64,000 nt of DNA, taken from positions 434,001 to 498,000 of the forward strand of contig JAMYHL010000007.1 in the NCBI GenBank assembly GCA_025531455.1. Direction: 5' to 3'. The stretch is from Apiotrichum sp. Y4204 (lineage: Eukaryota; Basidiomycota; Tremellomycetes; Trichosporonales; Trichosporonaceae). Position numbers and translations under genes: made by a program. The notes under the pieces are model-generated. The model saw only the letters and a program-made list of their open reading frames with translations, was not told where the DNA came from and ran no database searches. Positions 1 through 8,771 of the stretch are shown here, piece by piece; position 1 is the first letter of the stretch, and each line of letters opens with the position of its first letter.

Positions 1-1
1 A

Positions 2-448
2 GAGCAAAGGGAGCGTGAACGGGAGAAGGAGCGCGAGAAGGAACGCGAACGCGAGCGTGAACGTGAACGCGAACGGGAACGCGAAAAGGAACGCGAGCGC
101 GACCGACAGCAGCGCGAGCGCGACAAGGAGATTGGCGAGATAATCGAGGACCGGCTGCTGAAGCGCAAGGCGGACAAGGTTGCCAACGGTGGCGCACGCC
201 GGCCGTCTGGACCGCTCGCCGCCGCCCCGAACGCCAAGGCACTCCGCGACCGCTACGACGAGATCTACCCGCTCTACGAATCGCTGTCCGCCTCCCTAGC
301 CAACGTGTTCCAGAGCGCCGAGCGCGTGCGCGACGGCGGCTCCCCGGCACCGGCGATGAGCGAGGCGGACGTGCAGAGCAAGATCCAAAAGTACCAGGAG
401 TACCACCGCGAGCTGGAGGGCATCCGCGCATGGTTTGCGCCGCAGTAG
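2..448 (+). CDS. C-terminal end of a charged nuclear-type protein (possibly ELL-like), 5' truncated
   Basis: The frame is open from the window edge and ends in TAG at 446-448, so only the last 148 residues are seen. The first ~40 residues are an almost pure Arg/Glu (RE/KE) run. A linker follows, then a helical C-terminal segment of about 70 residues with an aromatic pattern (RYDEIYPLYESL ... KIQKYQEYHRELEGIRAWF). The spacing of Tyr, Leu and His residues loosely recalls the occludin/ELL domain at the end of RNA polymerase II elongation factor ELL, but I cannot confirm this. Arg/Glu runs are common in nuclear RNA-processing and transcription proteins. The coding call is solid; the identity is weak. 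Confidence 0.7.
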   Translation, partial: EQREREREKEREKEREREREREREREREKERERDRQQRERDKEIGEIIEDRLLKRKADKVANGGARRPSGPLAAAPNAKALRDRYDEIYPLYESLSASLANVFQSAERVRDGGSPAPAMSEADVQSKIQKYQEYHRELEGIRAWFAPQ

Positions 449-702
449 AAGGGGCAGTGTATCGAGATCATCGCGTGGGATCGAGTAGAGGGATACAGAG
501 CGGGATCGCTGCGTGTGCAGCGTGGAATAATTGCTTGTACTATAGGCTATAGGTGATGCATGGTGTCTGTACTCCGGCCGCTGACGAGGTCCGCGGCGAA
601 CGGGTACCCCGCTGACAGCTCCACTGACAATGACCTCGCCACTCATTCTCCTCACCTTCCTCCCCACTCTCAAAGTACTCGGCCCCACCCCGAGTCATCA
701 AC

Positions 703-1087
703 CTACTGGACACATTGAGCTCTGGCTGGGTGGGCTGTTTGTCTGCATTGTGGGATGACTGGGTGTATAACCCATAGCATCTGGGAGGATGTAGTCTTAC
801 TCACGCAGTACTTCCCATCCAAAGCGTTCGTGGTGTATTGGTGCTAAATTTCTGAGCAGAGGCTGACGTTGCTCGTCGCTCGAGCAGCATGCTGTCATGA
901 TCGCGGAGCCCGCGTTTCCGATGAACTCTGCGAGCTCCTTGCCGTCGCAGCTGCGAGTGTCGGAAGAGACTATGTGGCAGAGCGCTGCGCGACGGCCGGC
1001 CTCCGCTAAGACTGCCTCTGTCCGTTCCACAGCCGTTTTTACAGAGTCGCTGATGATCGTCTCCACGTCCACCAACCGCGCACTCAT
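703..1087 (-). CDS. small hypothetical protein (about 112 residues, two exons)
   Basis: A minus-strand ORF starts with ATG at 1087 and has a plausible soluble, partly amphipathic composition (MSARLVDVETIISDSV at the start; Cys pairs later). Unspliced it ends at 797 after 96 residues. A good GTGAGT donor at 804 and an AG at 759 suggest a 46-nt intron: exons 1087-805 and 758-703 give 112 residues. That intron lacks the CTGAC/CTAAC branch motif seen elsewhere in this window, so the splice is uncertain. I recognise no family. It lies between the 3' end of the preceding gene and the 3' end of the conserved gene at 1345-2146. It could be a real small gene or a chance ORF. Confidence 0.35.
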
Positions 1088-1344
1088 TCTGTTCGTTCTC
1101 AGGGCCTAATTTCATCTCACTTACAAGCTCACCCTTGTTCTTTCCAGCTTCGCCGGCCGCCCCATTCCGTCTCTTCCAGCTTGCCCCTTCTCCCGGCCTC
1201 CGCGTCCATCGTGTCCATACCATTATCTCTTTCCCGCCTCTGAGCGCCACATTCATTTTATCTACATTTCATTCAATCTCGACCTTCGACTCGGCAGGGG
1301 ATCGTCTCTGTGTTACCCCATGCCGGCCTGACAATCTATTATAT

Positions 1345-2146
1345 TCATATAGCGAAGAGCAGCATATCCATGCCTCCCTCGTCCTGCAGTCCAGGGATGC
1401 CAGTAACGTTCTCCACCCAAGTGAGCGCTGCGGTCTCCTCGTACGGCGTCGCAGTGACACTGAGGGCGGCGACGAGCTCGCTCCCAGACGAGCGCAAAGC
1501 GGAAATGAGGTCGACGACCATGAGGCGAGTGTGGACTTCTGCGTCGCCAAACGCCGAGCGGAGGCGGAGAATCATCGCGCCGTGCTTATGCGACCGCTTG
1601 GAGGTATGCGGCTCGAGCGCCGCGATGAACGCGGGCTCGATGCGGCCATTCCCGCCTACAAGGCGTGCGCTGCTACCCCCAAACGACACGATGGCAAACT
1701 GGCGCGCCGCGGGTGGGCCAGGGACGAAAAGCAGCGTGTCCTTCCCCTCGGCCTTGGCGAAGAGACACGGTGCGGCGAGGAGGTGCCACCCCGTGTCTGC
1801 GAGGGCGACGAGGATCGCGATGAGGAGATGTTGTGGGCGGGCGTCGCGTGTCGTCCCTGTTGTTATCGAGTTGCAGACGCGACCCACAAGGCGTGCCACG
1901 CAGCTTGTATTCCCATCCCCCGTCAGCAGGTTTGATCCGCTGGATACCCTTCGGCCACGAGCCGACGATTGCACCTTCTACGACGCCCTCGACTCCGGGC
2001 GGGAAGCGGTGGACGCGCACGAGGTCCTCGGACGAGAACATGATGCACCCGACGGGGGATGGTCCCGCCATGGCGCCAGGGACACCGGTGAATACTGAGG
2101 TCGGGGATGAGTGCGATGAGGAGTTGAAGAGCTTGAGGGGCTTCAT
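1345..2146 (-). CDS. conserved basidiomycete protein of unknown function (256 residues)
   Basis: Exons 2146-1888 and 1856-1345 are joined across a 31-nt intron (1857-1887); splicing creates Trp87 from T|GG. The product has the hallmarks of a family common in basidiomycete genomes: a hydrophobic start, a WPKGIQ motif (residues 64-69), then a KLRGTPW block, a helical segment ending in GWHLL, and a 'KDTLLF' strand about 30 residues on. Family members are usually annotated only as hypothetical. The second half (exon 2) carries a downstream helical region with Ala/Leu-rich segments. ATG 2146 was chosen because it gives the short N-terminus usual for the family; an in-frame ATG at 2215 would add 23 residues. 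The family assignment is from memory of the motif pattern. Confidence 0.75.
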
Positions 2147-2512
2147 GTAGAGATGAGTGGCGACGAGTGAGTTGTTAGTCTGCCGTGCCACTCTAGAGGC
2201 CACCTTTATACGCATTGAGCATCAGTTTGTTTACATGAGCCACTAGGACAATCCACTAACCCAATGTCATTGACGTTGGCATAGCACGCGTCATGCGGTG
2301 TGATCGCGGAATGCGCGGAATGTGCGGTTCTCGGGCACGGACGACGCGTCGGGGTGGCGGTGGACGCATGGTTTCGCACCGCCCCGGGCCGCTTTCGATG
2401 CCGCTAGCCTGCACCCAGCATCGCCTAGCTTATTGATCGACCATTGAATTTCAACGATAGTAAGAAAGTCCGCGATGCCATCGGTCCTTCACAATGACTT
2501 TTGCTTCGATCT

Positions 2513-2615
2513 GGGTCCGAGTCTAGGTCTTGGGTTTTTGGGTCCCAGACTCGGGTCCAGACTCGGGTCTGCCGGGTCTGCCGGGTCTGCCGGGTCTGGG
2601 ACTTGGGTCTCAGAC
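2513..2615. repeat. short GGGTCT-based tandem repeat
   Basis: Four head-to-tail copies of the 9-mer CGGGTCTGC (2564-2572, 2573-2581, 2582-2590, and 2591-2599 with the last base changed) sit inside a wider degenerate field of GGGTC(C/T) and GACTCGGGTC words. The strand that reads CCCAGAC/CCCGGCAGA gives spurious Arg/Thr- or Asp/Pro-rich ORFs, which I reject as proteins. Confidence 0.85.
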
Positions 2616-2801
2616 TTAAATGCACTCATGGCAGTCCGGTCCCACCCGGTCCGCATTCCCGAAAGCTTCCAGAGTGAGTTATTGGCGCAAGGGCAGGCCG
2701 CATCAGGCTCCCCCGCGCGCGCTGCGCAACTCGCACACGTGGACACGAGTTGGTGTGGCAGCAGCGCCGATCTTGGTCAAAAAAGAAGGAAGACCGAAAA
2801 G

Positions 2802-2806
2802 AAAAA
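2802..2806 (-). terminator. RNA polymerase III T-run terminator for tRNA-Asp
   Basis: Five T residues on the minus strand begin 4 nt after the tRNA 3' end, the usual pol III stop. Confidence 0.75.
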
Positions 2807-2809
2807 CTT

Positions 2810-2899
2810 CTTCCTGACGGAGAATCGAACTCCGATCTCCCGCGGTCAACGTGATTACGTAGTGACAAGCGAGCATACTAGCCGTTATACGATCAGGAA
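2810..2899 (-). tRNA. tRNA-Asp (anticodon GTC) with an 18-nt intron
   Basis: The minus strand folds as a complete tRNA. The acceptor stem pairs TTCCTGA with TCAGGAA over all 7 bp, with discriminator G73 as expected for Asp; the D-arm has A14, G18 and G19; the anticodon stem CTCGC pairs with GCGGG around the loop TTGTCAC; the T-arm is CGGAG-TTCGATT-CTCCG. An 18-nt intron (CTACGTAATCACGTTGAC) sits at the canonical 37/38 position. The mature length without CCA is 72 nt. A pol III T-run follows. Confidence 0.95.
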
Positions 2900-3116
2900 A
2901 TTGTTATTTTACAAACGAACGTCTTGAATATAAATGTAGGAAGTCGCCCCGCGTCCGTCCTCGAGACGATTCTTCGATCGTGAACACTTACAGCGCAGCA
3001 AGCTGCAACTTCTAAGTCGGATTCCTTGCCGTTGGGGAGTCCAGACAACACACATACCAAGTCTAAAGCTGCACTCCGTGCCCGTCGTCGTCGACCGTTC
3101 CATCGCGGAGGTCGAG

Positions 3117-3477
3117 TCAGAGGTCTGGCATCAGCGCCGAGAAGCACAATTTCTCACTCTGGCCGTTGAGTTGGACCGTGTCGCCCTTGCTTAGCCAGGT
3201 CTACCGTGCCGTTGCAGTGCAGTTCCAGAAGCGGACAAGTGTGCCGTCCTTTTGGGTGTTGCGGTAAGCGGTGCGAGGGCTTAAACAACAGTCGACCAGC
3301 GCACCGTTCATGGTTGCCGGCGAATAGCCCCCAGTTGAATTTGAAAATGTACTTGCCTGCCCAAGGCTCTACGTGCGGCTCTGGGTCGGCGAGAGGCGCG
3401 GCGAGTGCCAGGAGGAGTATGAGTACGAGGAGTAGTGTGATTTGGGTGGTTAGCACATGGGTTAGCGGTTCACTCAT
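3117..3477 (-). pseudogene. broken gene for a small secreted or membrane-anchored lectin-like (ricin-B/beta-trefoil type) protein
   Basis: An ATG at 3477 opens a frame with a strongly hydrophobic segment (TLLLVLILLLALAAPLA), a signal peptide or anchor, followed by about 30 residues rich in aromatics. The reading then moves to another frame that matches the ricin-B-type carbohydrate-binding pattern: a Cys-containing strand, 'KDGTLVRFWNC', a TW pair, then 'GDTVQLNGQSEKLCF'. An in-frame TAG lies where the fold usually has Gln before Trp. No GT...AG intron restores the frame, so I call it decayed: one frameshift and one nonsense codon at least. The family match is by motif only. It sits beside other decayed coding DNA. 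Confidence 0.5.
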
Positions 3478-3689
3478 GGATGGCTCTTAACAGCATTTTC
3501 TTAACGTGCTCTCCACACTTCAGGGAGTGGACGAATAGCCTTTAGCTTGTCGGCGGCCTCCTCAGCGACTCGGCTCCTGTGGCTGTGGGGCGCATTGTCA
3601 GCGCGGCGCGTCGGAATGCGGTCATTGCGACGCTCGTGGCCGGCTTCGTCGAGGTTGCGGTTACACTTAGTCACCTGTTTGGCCCTTGA

Positions 3690-4790
3690 AGTCTTTCAGC
3701 TCTTCAGAAAGTCGGCGGAGCGAGCGCTCCACTGGTCATTGAGACTGTCGCATTCCTCTGGAGTGTTCTCTTGCCACTTGAGAGCGGAGCGTTCGCGGAT
3801 GAGCTCGGGGGTCGCTAGATTGCCAGCCCAGTCCTTCATCTCTTGACGCTTTTGCTCGCGCTGTTGCTCGGGATCATATTCCAGCGTTGGACCCACTTGC
3901 GGTTGAGCTCCTCCTTCTCCTCGGGGTGCGAGCCGCCCAAGCAGCCGCGGAACGTTCGCGGATAAGTTCAGGGGTCATGCAAATGGGTGGGGTGTCGTGG
4001 GGTAGTTCCTTGAAGCTGGACTTCCCGTTTCCGCCGAGTTACGTGAAGCGGACAGAGGGAGAGAGCGTGTAAGTCAGGCGAGATGGGGTGCCGACAGAGC
4101 TGAGGGTTTGGATGAGGAGGCCTTCTGTAAAGTGGACGGCCACGATTAGCTTGAGGGGGTCTGGCTCGTATCGGTCATGGGGAACGTGGAGCGCTGAGAC
4201 AAAGTGGAGAATGTACATCTCGGGGCTGCGGACGTACGCCTCCGAGAAAGGGTTGTCCACGATGCGGGAGTTGGCCACGGAGATATGCTGGGACTTTCGG
4301 ACCGTGGGTTGGGTCGTGTGATCGACGCGAGGTTTGGGATGGTATCGGGGGCGCCCGATATTGTACGGGACAGGCGCTCTTGATGTACTGTAAATCATGA
4401 CGGAAGGATCGTCCCGACCTCAGGTCATCGGCGAGGCGGTGGTCATGCAGGCATCGAGCAGTTAGTATGTCGGGGTCCATGTACTCGAGGAAAGCCTTGT
4501 AGAGCTGTACAGTAGAGGTAGCTGCGGGCTTTTGCGTTCAATTTAAAACGGAGAGGGTGCCGACGAAGTCAAGTTCAAGTGGGGAATGCTCTACGAGATG
4601 GATTCCCAAGTGGTTGATGACCGTTCCCGGATGGCTTCCGGAAGGTGGGCTGACCTGCGGATAGTGAAGTTGGTCGCGTGCCCAGAGTAAACCATGAAGA
4701 GGTCCACGTTGTGTTCGTCGAGCCCAATCTTGAGGTACGGCCTCCCTAAGTAGCGACGCCCCAGGAGTGGGTGAAACCCATCAGCTTGAC
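3690..4790 (-). pseudogene. decayed gene with three copies of a PExIRERSxxxW motif
   Basis: On the minus strand several protein-like stretches occur in different frames with stops between them. Examples are GLDEHNVDLFMVYSGHATNF (near 4680), a stretch around LYKAFLEYMDPDILTARC (near 4470) and a 75-residue block around EMYILHFVSALHVPHDRYEP (near 4200). A 13-residue motif, (T/L)PE(L/A)IRERS(A/S)xxW, appears three times: 3774-3812, 3937-3975 and 4606-4644. The first two copies continue into a similar tail (TPEE...LN..W). The frames differ, and I could not join the pieces with credible introns. I read this as a broken gene encoding repeats of a Trp-containing helical module, faintly like the last helix of an HMG box. 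Function unknown. Confidence 0.45.
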
Positions 4791-4799
4791 TTCGTCCTT

Positions 4800-5601
4800 G
4801 GAGTTAAAGTGAAGGAAAGAAAACTCAAACAGGAAGACTTGAGTGGACCCCAAAAGGGTTGTAAGGCTTGTAAACAAATAAAATGACAAAGACAAAAGAA
4901 ACCAAAAAAAAAAAAAAGAAAAAAAAAGGAGAAGAAAAGGCTGAAGAACAAGAACGAAAAAAATGGCTGGTTTTGAACTCATGCAGGTGTCAGGATGTCC
5001 GGACTGAGAGCAAGTAGTTGCCGTTGCCGGACGACGATCAGGCTCCGAGGATCGAGAAGCGGTGAACCCGTTCACGAACTCACGAGTGCGAGTGGAAGAG
5101 GCCCAAGGTTTTCCGATCATTCGGAGTGTGGCAATTGTGGATCATGGATCAGCACACAAAATCACTGACCCGGAAGTCGAACCACCGAGCATACATACAG
5201 ACACACCGGCGAGCAAGACTGAACACCGCGGCATCGGCTATGGTCGTTAAATGCGCATGTAGCTGTATACATGCGCATGTGTTCCAGCCTCTGCGCCCTT
5301 GCCGATATCCCGAGTCAATCAGCTTATGGTTGTGCACCGTCCACTGCCACATTGAGGGCTGTTGGGCAAGTGTCTTCAGATCACGTCTTCTCAACCATCT
5401 GTGAACCCTTCACCCCCAGATCTGTACAGCCGATACGATAGACCCATTCAGTGTTATGTCTCCCTCCCTTGCAACGCAACGAACTGGTTGGATGTTACAG
5501 GGCTTGCTGGTTGGATTGCCGGTGTAAGGTGTCAAAAGTCTCTAAGCACTGCTATTTTTTGCATCCTTTCCCGCTCCCCACGGGCTACGGACTGTCCCCG
5601 C
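4800..5601. other. intergenic, with an A-rich low-complexity tract
   Basis: No gene is supported. Positions 4883-4935 are almost pure A/G on the plus strand, including runs of 13-14 A. The rest separates the decayed region from the 3' end of SDH1. Confidence 0.6.
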
Positions 5602-8199
5602 TTAGTACACACGCTTGAAGGGAGGAACAGGCGCACATTCCTCAGCATTAAGCGTCTCGGCAATAACCGGCCTTGTGCGTTAGCTACCACCGGGCTCTGA
5701 CTCTCCCCCGGGCTCTAACTCTCCCCTTCTTCACTCACCTGTACTGCAGCTCGACCTCCGGCGACTCCGGGTCGCGCTGGAACGACAAGGTGTGGTGCAT
5801 CCATTCGGAATCTCGCCTGTTAGCATTGTTTGGGTTTGAAGGAGGTGTGGAAGATGAAAGGAAAGAAAAGAGGTGACGGATGAATGAGAAAAAAAAAAAA
5901 AAGATGAAAAGTGCCACATTCAAGTGCCACACTCAAAAGTGCCACACTCAAATTCACCACACCACACACTGGACCGACCATTGACCCGCTGCAGCCTCCG
6001 GTCACCATGGACCAGTGCTCAGCCGGGCAAAGCGATGGAGAACAGATATCTAAACTCACCGTTACGGTCCGGGTAATCTTCACGGGCGTGTGCGCCACGG
6101 GACTCCTTACGGGCGGCGGCGGAAACGACAGTCTGGATGGCGCACTGCATGATGTTGCGGAGCTCGAGGGTCTCGATGAGGTCCGAGTTCCAGATCATGG
6201 AGCGGTCCTTGATGCCGACCTGGTCGTAGGTCTTGTAGACCTCGGACATCTTGGCGACACCCTCGTCGAGCGACTCCTGGGTACGGAAGACGGCGGCGTC
6301 GCGCTGCATGGTCTTCTGCATGTTGAGACGGATCTCAGAGGTGTGGAGAGGGCCGTTCGAGGTACGGATCTTCTCGAGGTTGGCGATGGACTCCTTGCCA
6401 AGCTCCTCGTTGAAGGGCTTGTGGGGGGTGTTCGGGGCGAGGGTCTCCTTGATGTGGTTGGCGCAAGCACGGCCGAAGACGACAATGTCGAGGAGCGAGT
6501 TGGCACCGAGACGGTTGGCACCGTGGACGGAGACACAGGCGGCCTCACCGGCGGCGTAGAGACCGGGGACGACCTTGTCGACGCCGTTCTCGTGGGTGAT
6601 GACCTCACCGGTCCACTTGGTGGGGATACCACCCATGTTGTAGTGGACGGTGGGGAGGACGGGGATGGGCTCCTTGGTGACGTCGACACCGGCGAAGATG
6701 GCGGCGGTCTCGGAGATACCGGGGAGACGCTCGTGGAGAATGTCAGGGGGAAGGTGAGAGAGCTGGAGGTAGATGTGGTCGCCCTCGGGGCCGACACCAC
6801 GGCCCTCACGGATCTCCATGGTCATGGAACGCGAGACGACGTCACGCGAGGCAAGGTCCTTGGCGGTGGGGGCGTAACGCTCCATGAAGCGCTCACCCTT
6901 CGAGTTGAGGAGGTAGCCACCCTCACCACGGGCACCCTCAGTGATCAGGCAGCCCGAGCCGTAGATACCCGAGGGGTGGAACTGGACGAACTCAAGGTCC
7001 TGGAGGGGGAGGCCGGCACGGACAACCATGGCGTTACCGTCACCCGAGCAGGTGTGGGCCGAAGTGCACGAGAAGTAGGCACGACCGTAGCCACCAGTGG
7101 CAAGGACGGTCTTGTGCGAGCGGAAACGGTGGAGAGTGCCGTCCTCCATGTTGAGGGCAATGACACCAACACACTCGCCGTCCTGCATGAGGAGGTCGAG
7201 GGCGAAGAACTCGATGAAGAAGTTGGTGTTGTGGCGGAGCGACTGGCCGTAGAGGGTGTGGAGAAGAGCGTGGCCGGTACGGTCGGCAGCGGCAGCGCAA
7301 CGGTAGGCCTGGCCACCCTTGCCAAAGTTGAGCGACTGACCACCGAACGCACGCTGGTAGATCTTGCCCTCCTTGGTACGGGAGAAGGGGACACCGTAGT
7401 GCTCGAGCTGGGGTCAGCGAGAGCGGTGCGTAACAGGCTTACCTCAATGACGGTATGGGGAGCCTCACGACACATGTAGTGGATAGCGTCCTGGTCACCG
7501 AGCCAGTCCGAACCCTTGACGGTGTCGTACATGTGCCAGCGCCAGTCGTCCTCGGTCATGTTGCCAAGCGCGGCGTTGATACCACCCTGCGCGGCGACAG
7601 TGTGCGAACGCGTAGGGAAAAGCTTGGTGATACAGGCGGTCTTCAGGCCACCCTCGGCGAGACCGAAGGCGGCACGGAGACCGGCACCACCGGCACCACT
7701 TGATGTTAGCGAAAATGGATCTGCGATGTTGTCAAACCGTCACTGCATCGAGCGAGCAGTCGGTTGAACAGACGCCCGCCGTCTCCACCTCTAGTGCACG
7801 GTACTCAGGACATGAGACAGGCTTCATGTACTCACACGACAACAGCATCGAACCTGGGTGTCAGTTGTGGCTTCGGGAAAATCACATCGCATCGCATCAA
7901 CTCACTCGTGGTCAACGACGGGGTATCCCTTGTACTGGCCAAAGTTCTGCGCATGTCAGCAATCTGCGATGACAGGGTGGGCGGGGCCGGCTCGCAAAAC
8001 ACTGCATGCATGGCGGATCTGCAGTGTGTTTCGCTTCGCCCGCCTGGTGCTGCGCGCCCGGAGAAAAATGGCAATCTCATAGGATACGAACGGTAGCCTC
8101 CTTGGCGCGGTGGGTCTGCGAGGCGACGACGTAGCTGCGCGCGTTGCGGAGCGTGTTGGCAGCGTTGGGGCGCGTGAGGGTGCGCGAAAGGCGCATCAT
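5602..8199 (-). CDS. SDH1: succinate dehydrogenase flavoprotein subunit, mitochondrial (637 residues)
   Basis: Complex II subunit A oxidises succinate to fumarate and carries covalent FAD; it acts on the matrix face of the mitochondrial inner membrane. Exons: 8199-8092, 7946-7906, 7853-7836 (18 nt), 7698-7443, 7407-6060, 5811-5739, 5671-5602. Exon 1 is a basic, Ser/Arg-rich presequence ([17 protein letters not shown]). The FAD motif [13 protein letters not shown] spans exons 3-4. [11 protein letters not shown] carries the FAD-linked His88, and [11 protein letters not shown] and the '[13 protein letters not shown]' block follow. The end VPPFKRVY is the usual fungal terminus. Total length fits the family (about 640). 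Intron 4 is only 35 nt; intron 5 (5812-6059) is 248 nt and contains a small tandem repeat. A 522-codon ORF on the opposite strand is a shadow. Confidence 0.97.
5910..5950. repeat. three copies of a 13-nt repeat inside SDH1 intron 5
   Basis: AGTGCCACATTCA (5910-5922), AGTGCCACACTCA (5923-5935) and AGTGCCACACTCA (5938-5950), next to an A14 run at 5889-5902. On the gene strand this reads as TGAGTGTGGCACT repeats followed by a T-run. Confidence 0.9.
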
Positions 8200-8771
8200 C
8201 TTGGGCGAGGTGTGAGAGGTGGTGTGCAGTGGGAAAGGAGTGGTGGTGGATTGAGATGTGGTGGTGCGGAGAGAGTGCCCTGCGGTGGTGGTGGTGCAGT
8301 GGGAGCGGGAGGTGGGGTGGTTTGGCGGTGTCGCTCGCTTGCTCCTCGCTCCGCTCTGCAGGTGACCCACTGCCCGAACACACACACTCCTCCAAGCTCG
8401 TATGGTCCAATTACTCGCCGGCCATTGGATCAAATGAGACCGCCCGCGTATATGGCCACAGTCGCCCCGAGTTGTTCCGCGTCGGGAGGACCGAGTTACG
8501 CCGACGCAATGGTCCAACCATATTCAACGCATTACGCCAACGCGACCTCCCCGACCCGCAAGAGTGCACTAAACGCAGGGCATCTCCGGACACGTGAGCA
8601 CCCCCCCACCCCGAAGCCCGGATCCATTATATCACGTATATCCACCATGCCATGCATAAGAAACTGATACTTGATGTCGCCATGCTCTCTGCTACAAAAC
8701 CGATACAAAGTGTTCACCAGGAGCGACCTGGCCTCTAGAGTTGAGAACACGAAAAACAAACAGTCTGGCGC
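8200..8771 (-). promoter_or_regulatory. SDH1 promoter region with CCAAT boxes
   Basis: This stretch between the TOP1 stop and the SDH1 start has no credible gene. It contains a CCAAT pentamer on the gene strand (8424-8428, about 225 nt upstream of the ATG) and another on the plus strand (8407-8411). CCAAT is the site for the Hap2/3/5 complex, which controls respiratory genes in fungi, so a role here is plausible but inferred. A GGT/GTGG-rich low-complexity patch lies at 8215-8315. Confidence 0.4.

Larger units (their letters stand above)
2147..2809. other. intergenic region upstream of the conserved gene, with a GC-rich repeat
   Basis: No coding potential is supported here. The region holds the promoter of the gene starting at 2146 and ends at the tRNA terminator. 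The main feature is the repeat at 2513-2615. Confidence 0.6.

Noticed and set aside
4965..5050. Possible minus-strand tRNA (TTGAAC word followed by a T-run)
   Set aside because: The T-stem and acceptor stem do not pair and no anticodon arm can be drawn.
5911..7479. 522-codon plus-strand ORF
   Set aside because: It is the exact antisense shadow of SDH1 exons 5 and 6; its Gly/Asp/Val/Leu-rich composition follows from the GC-biased third positions of the real gene.
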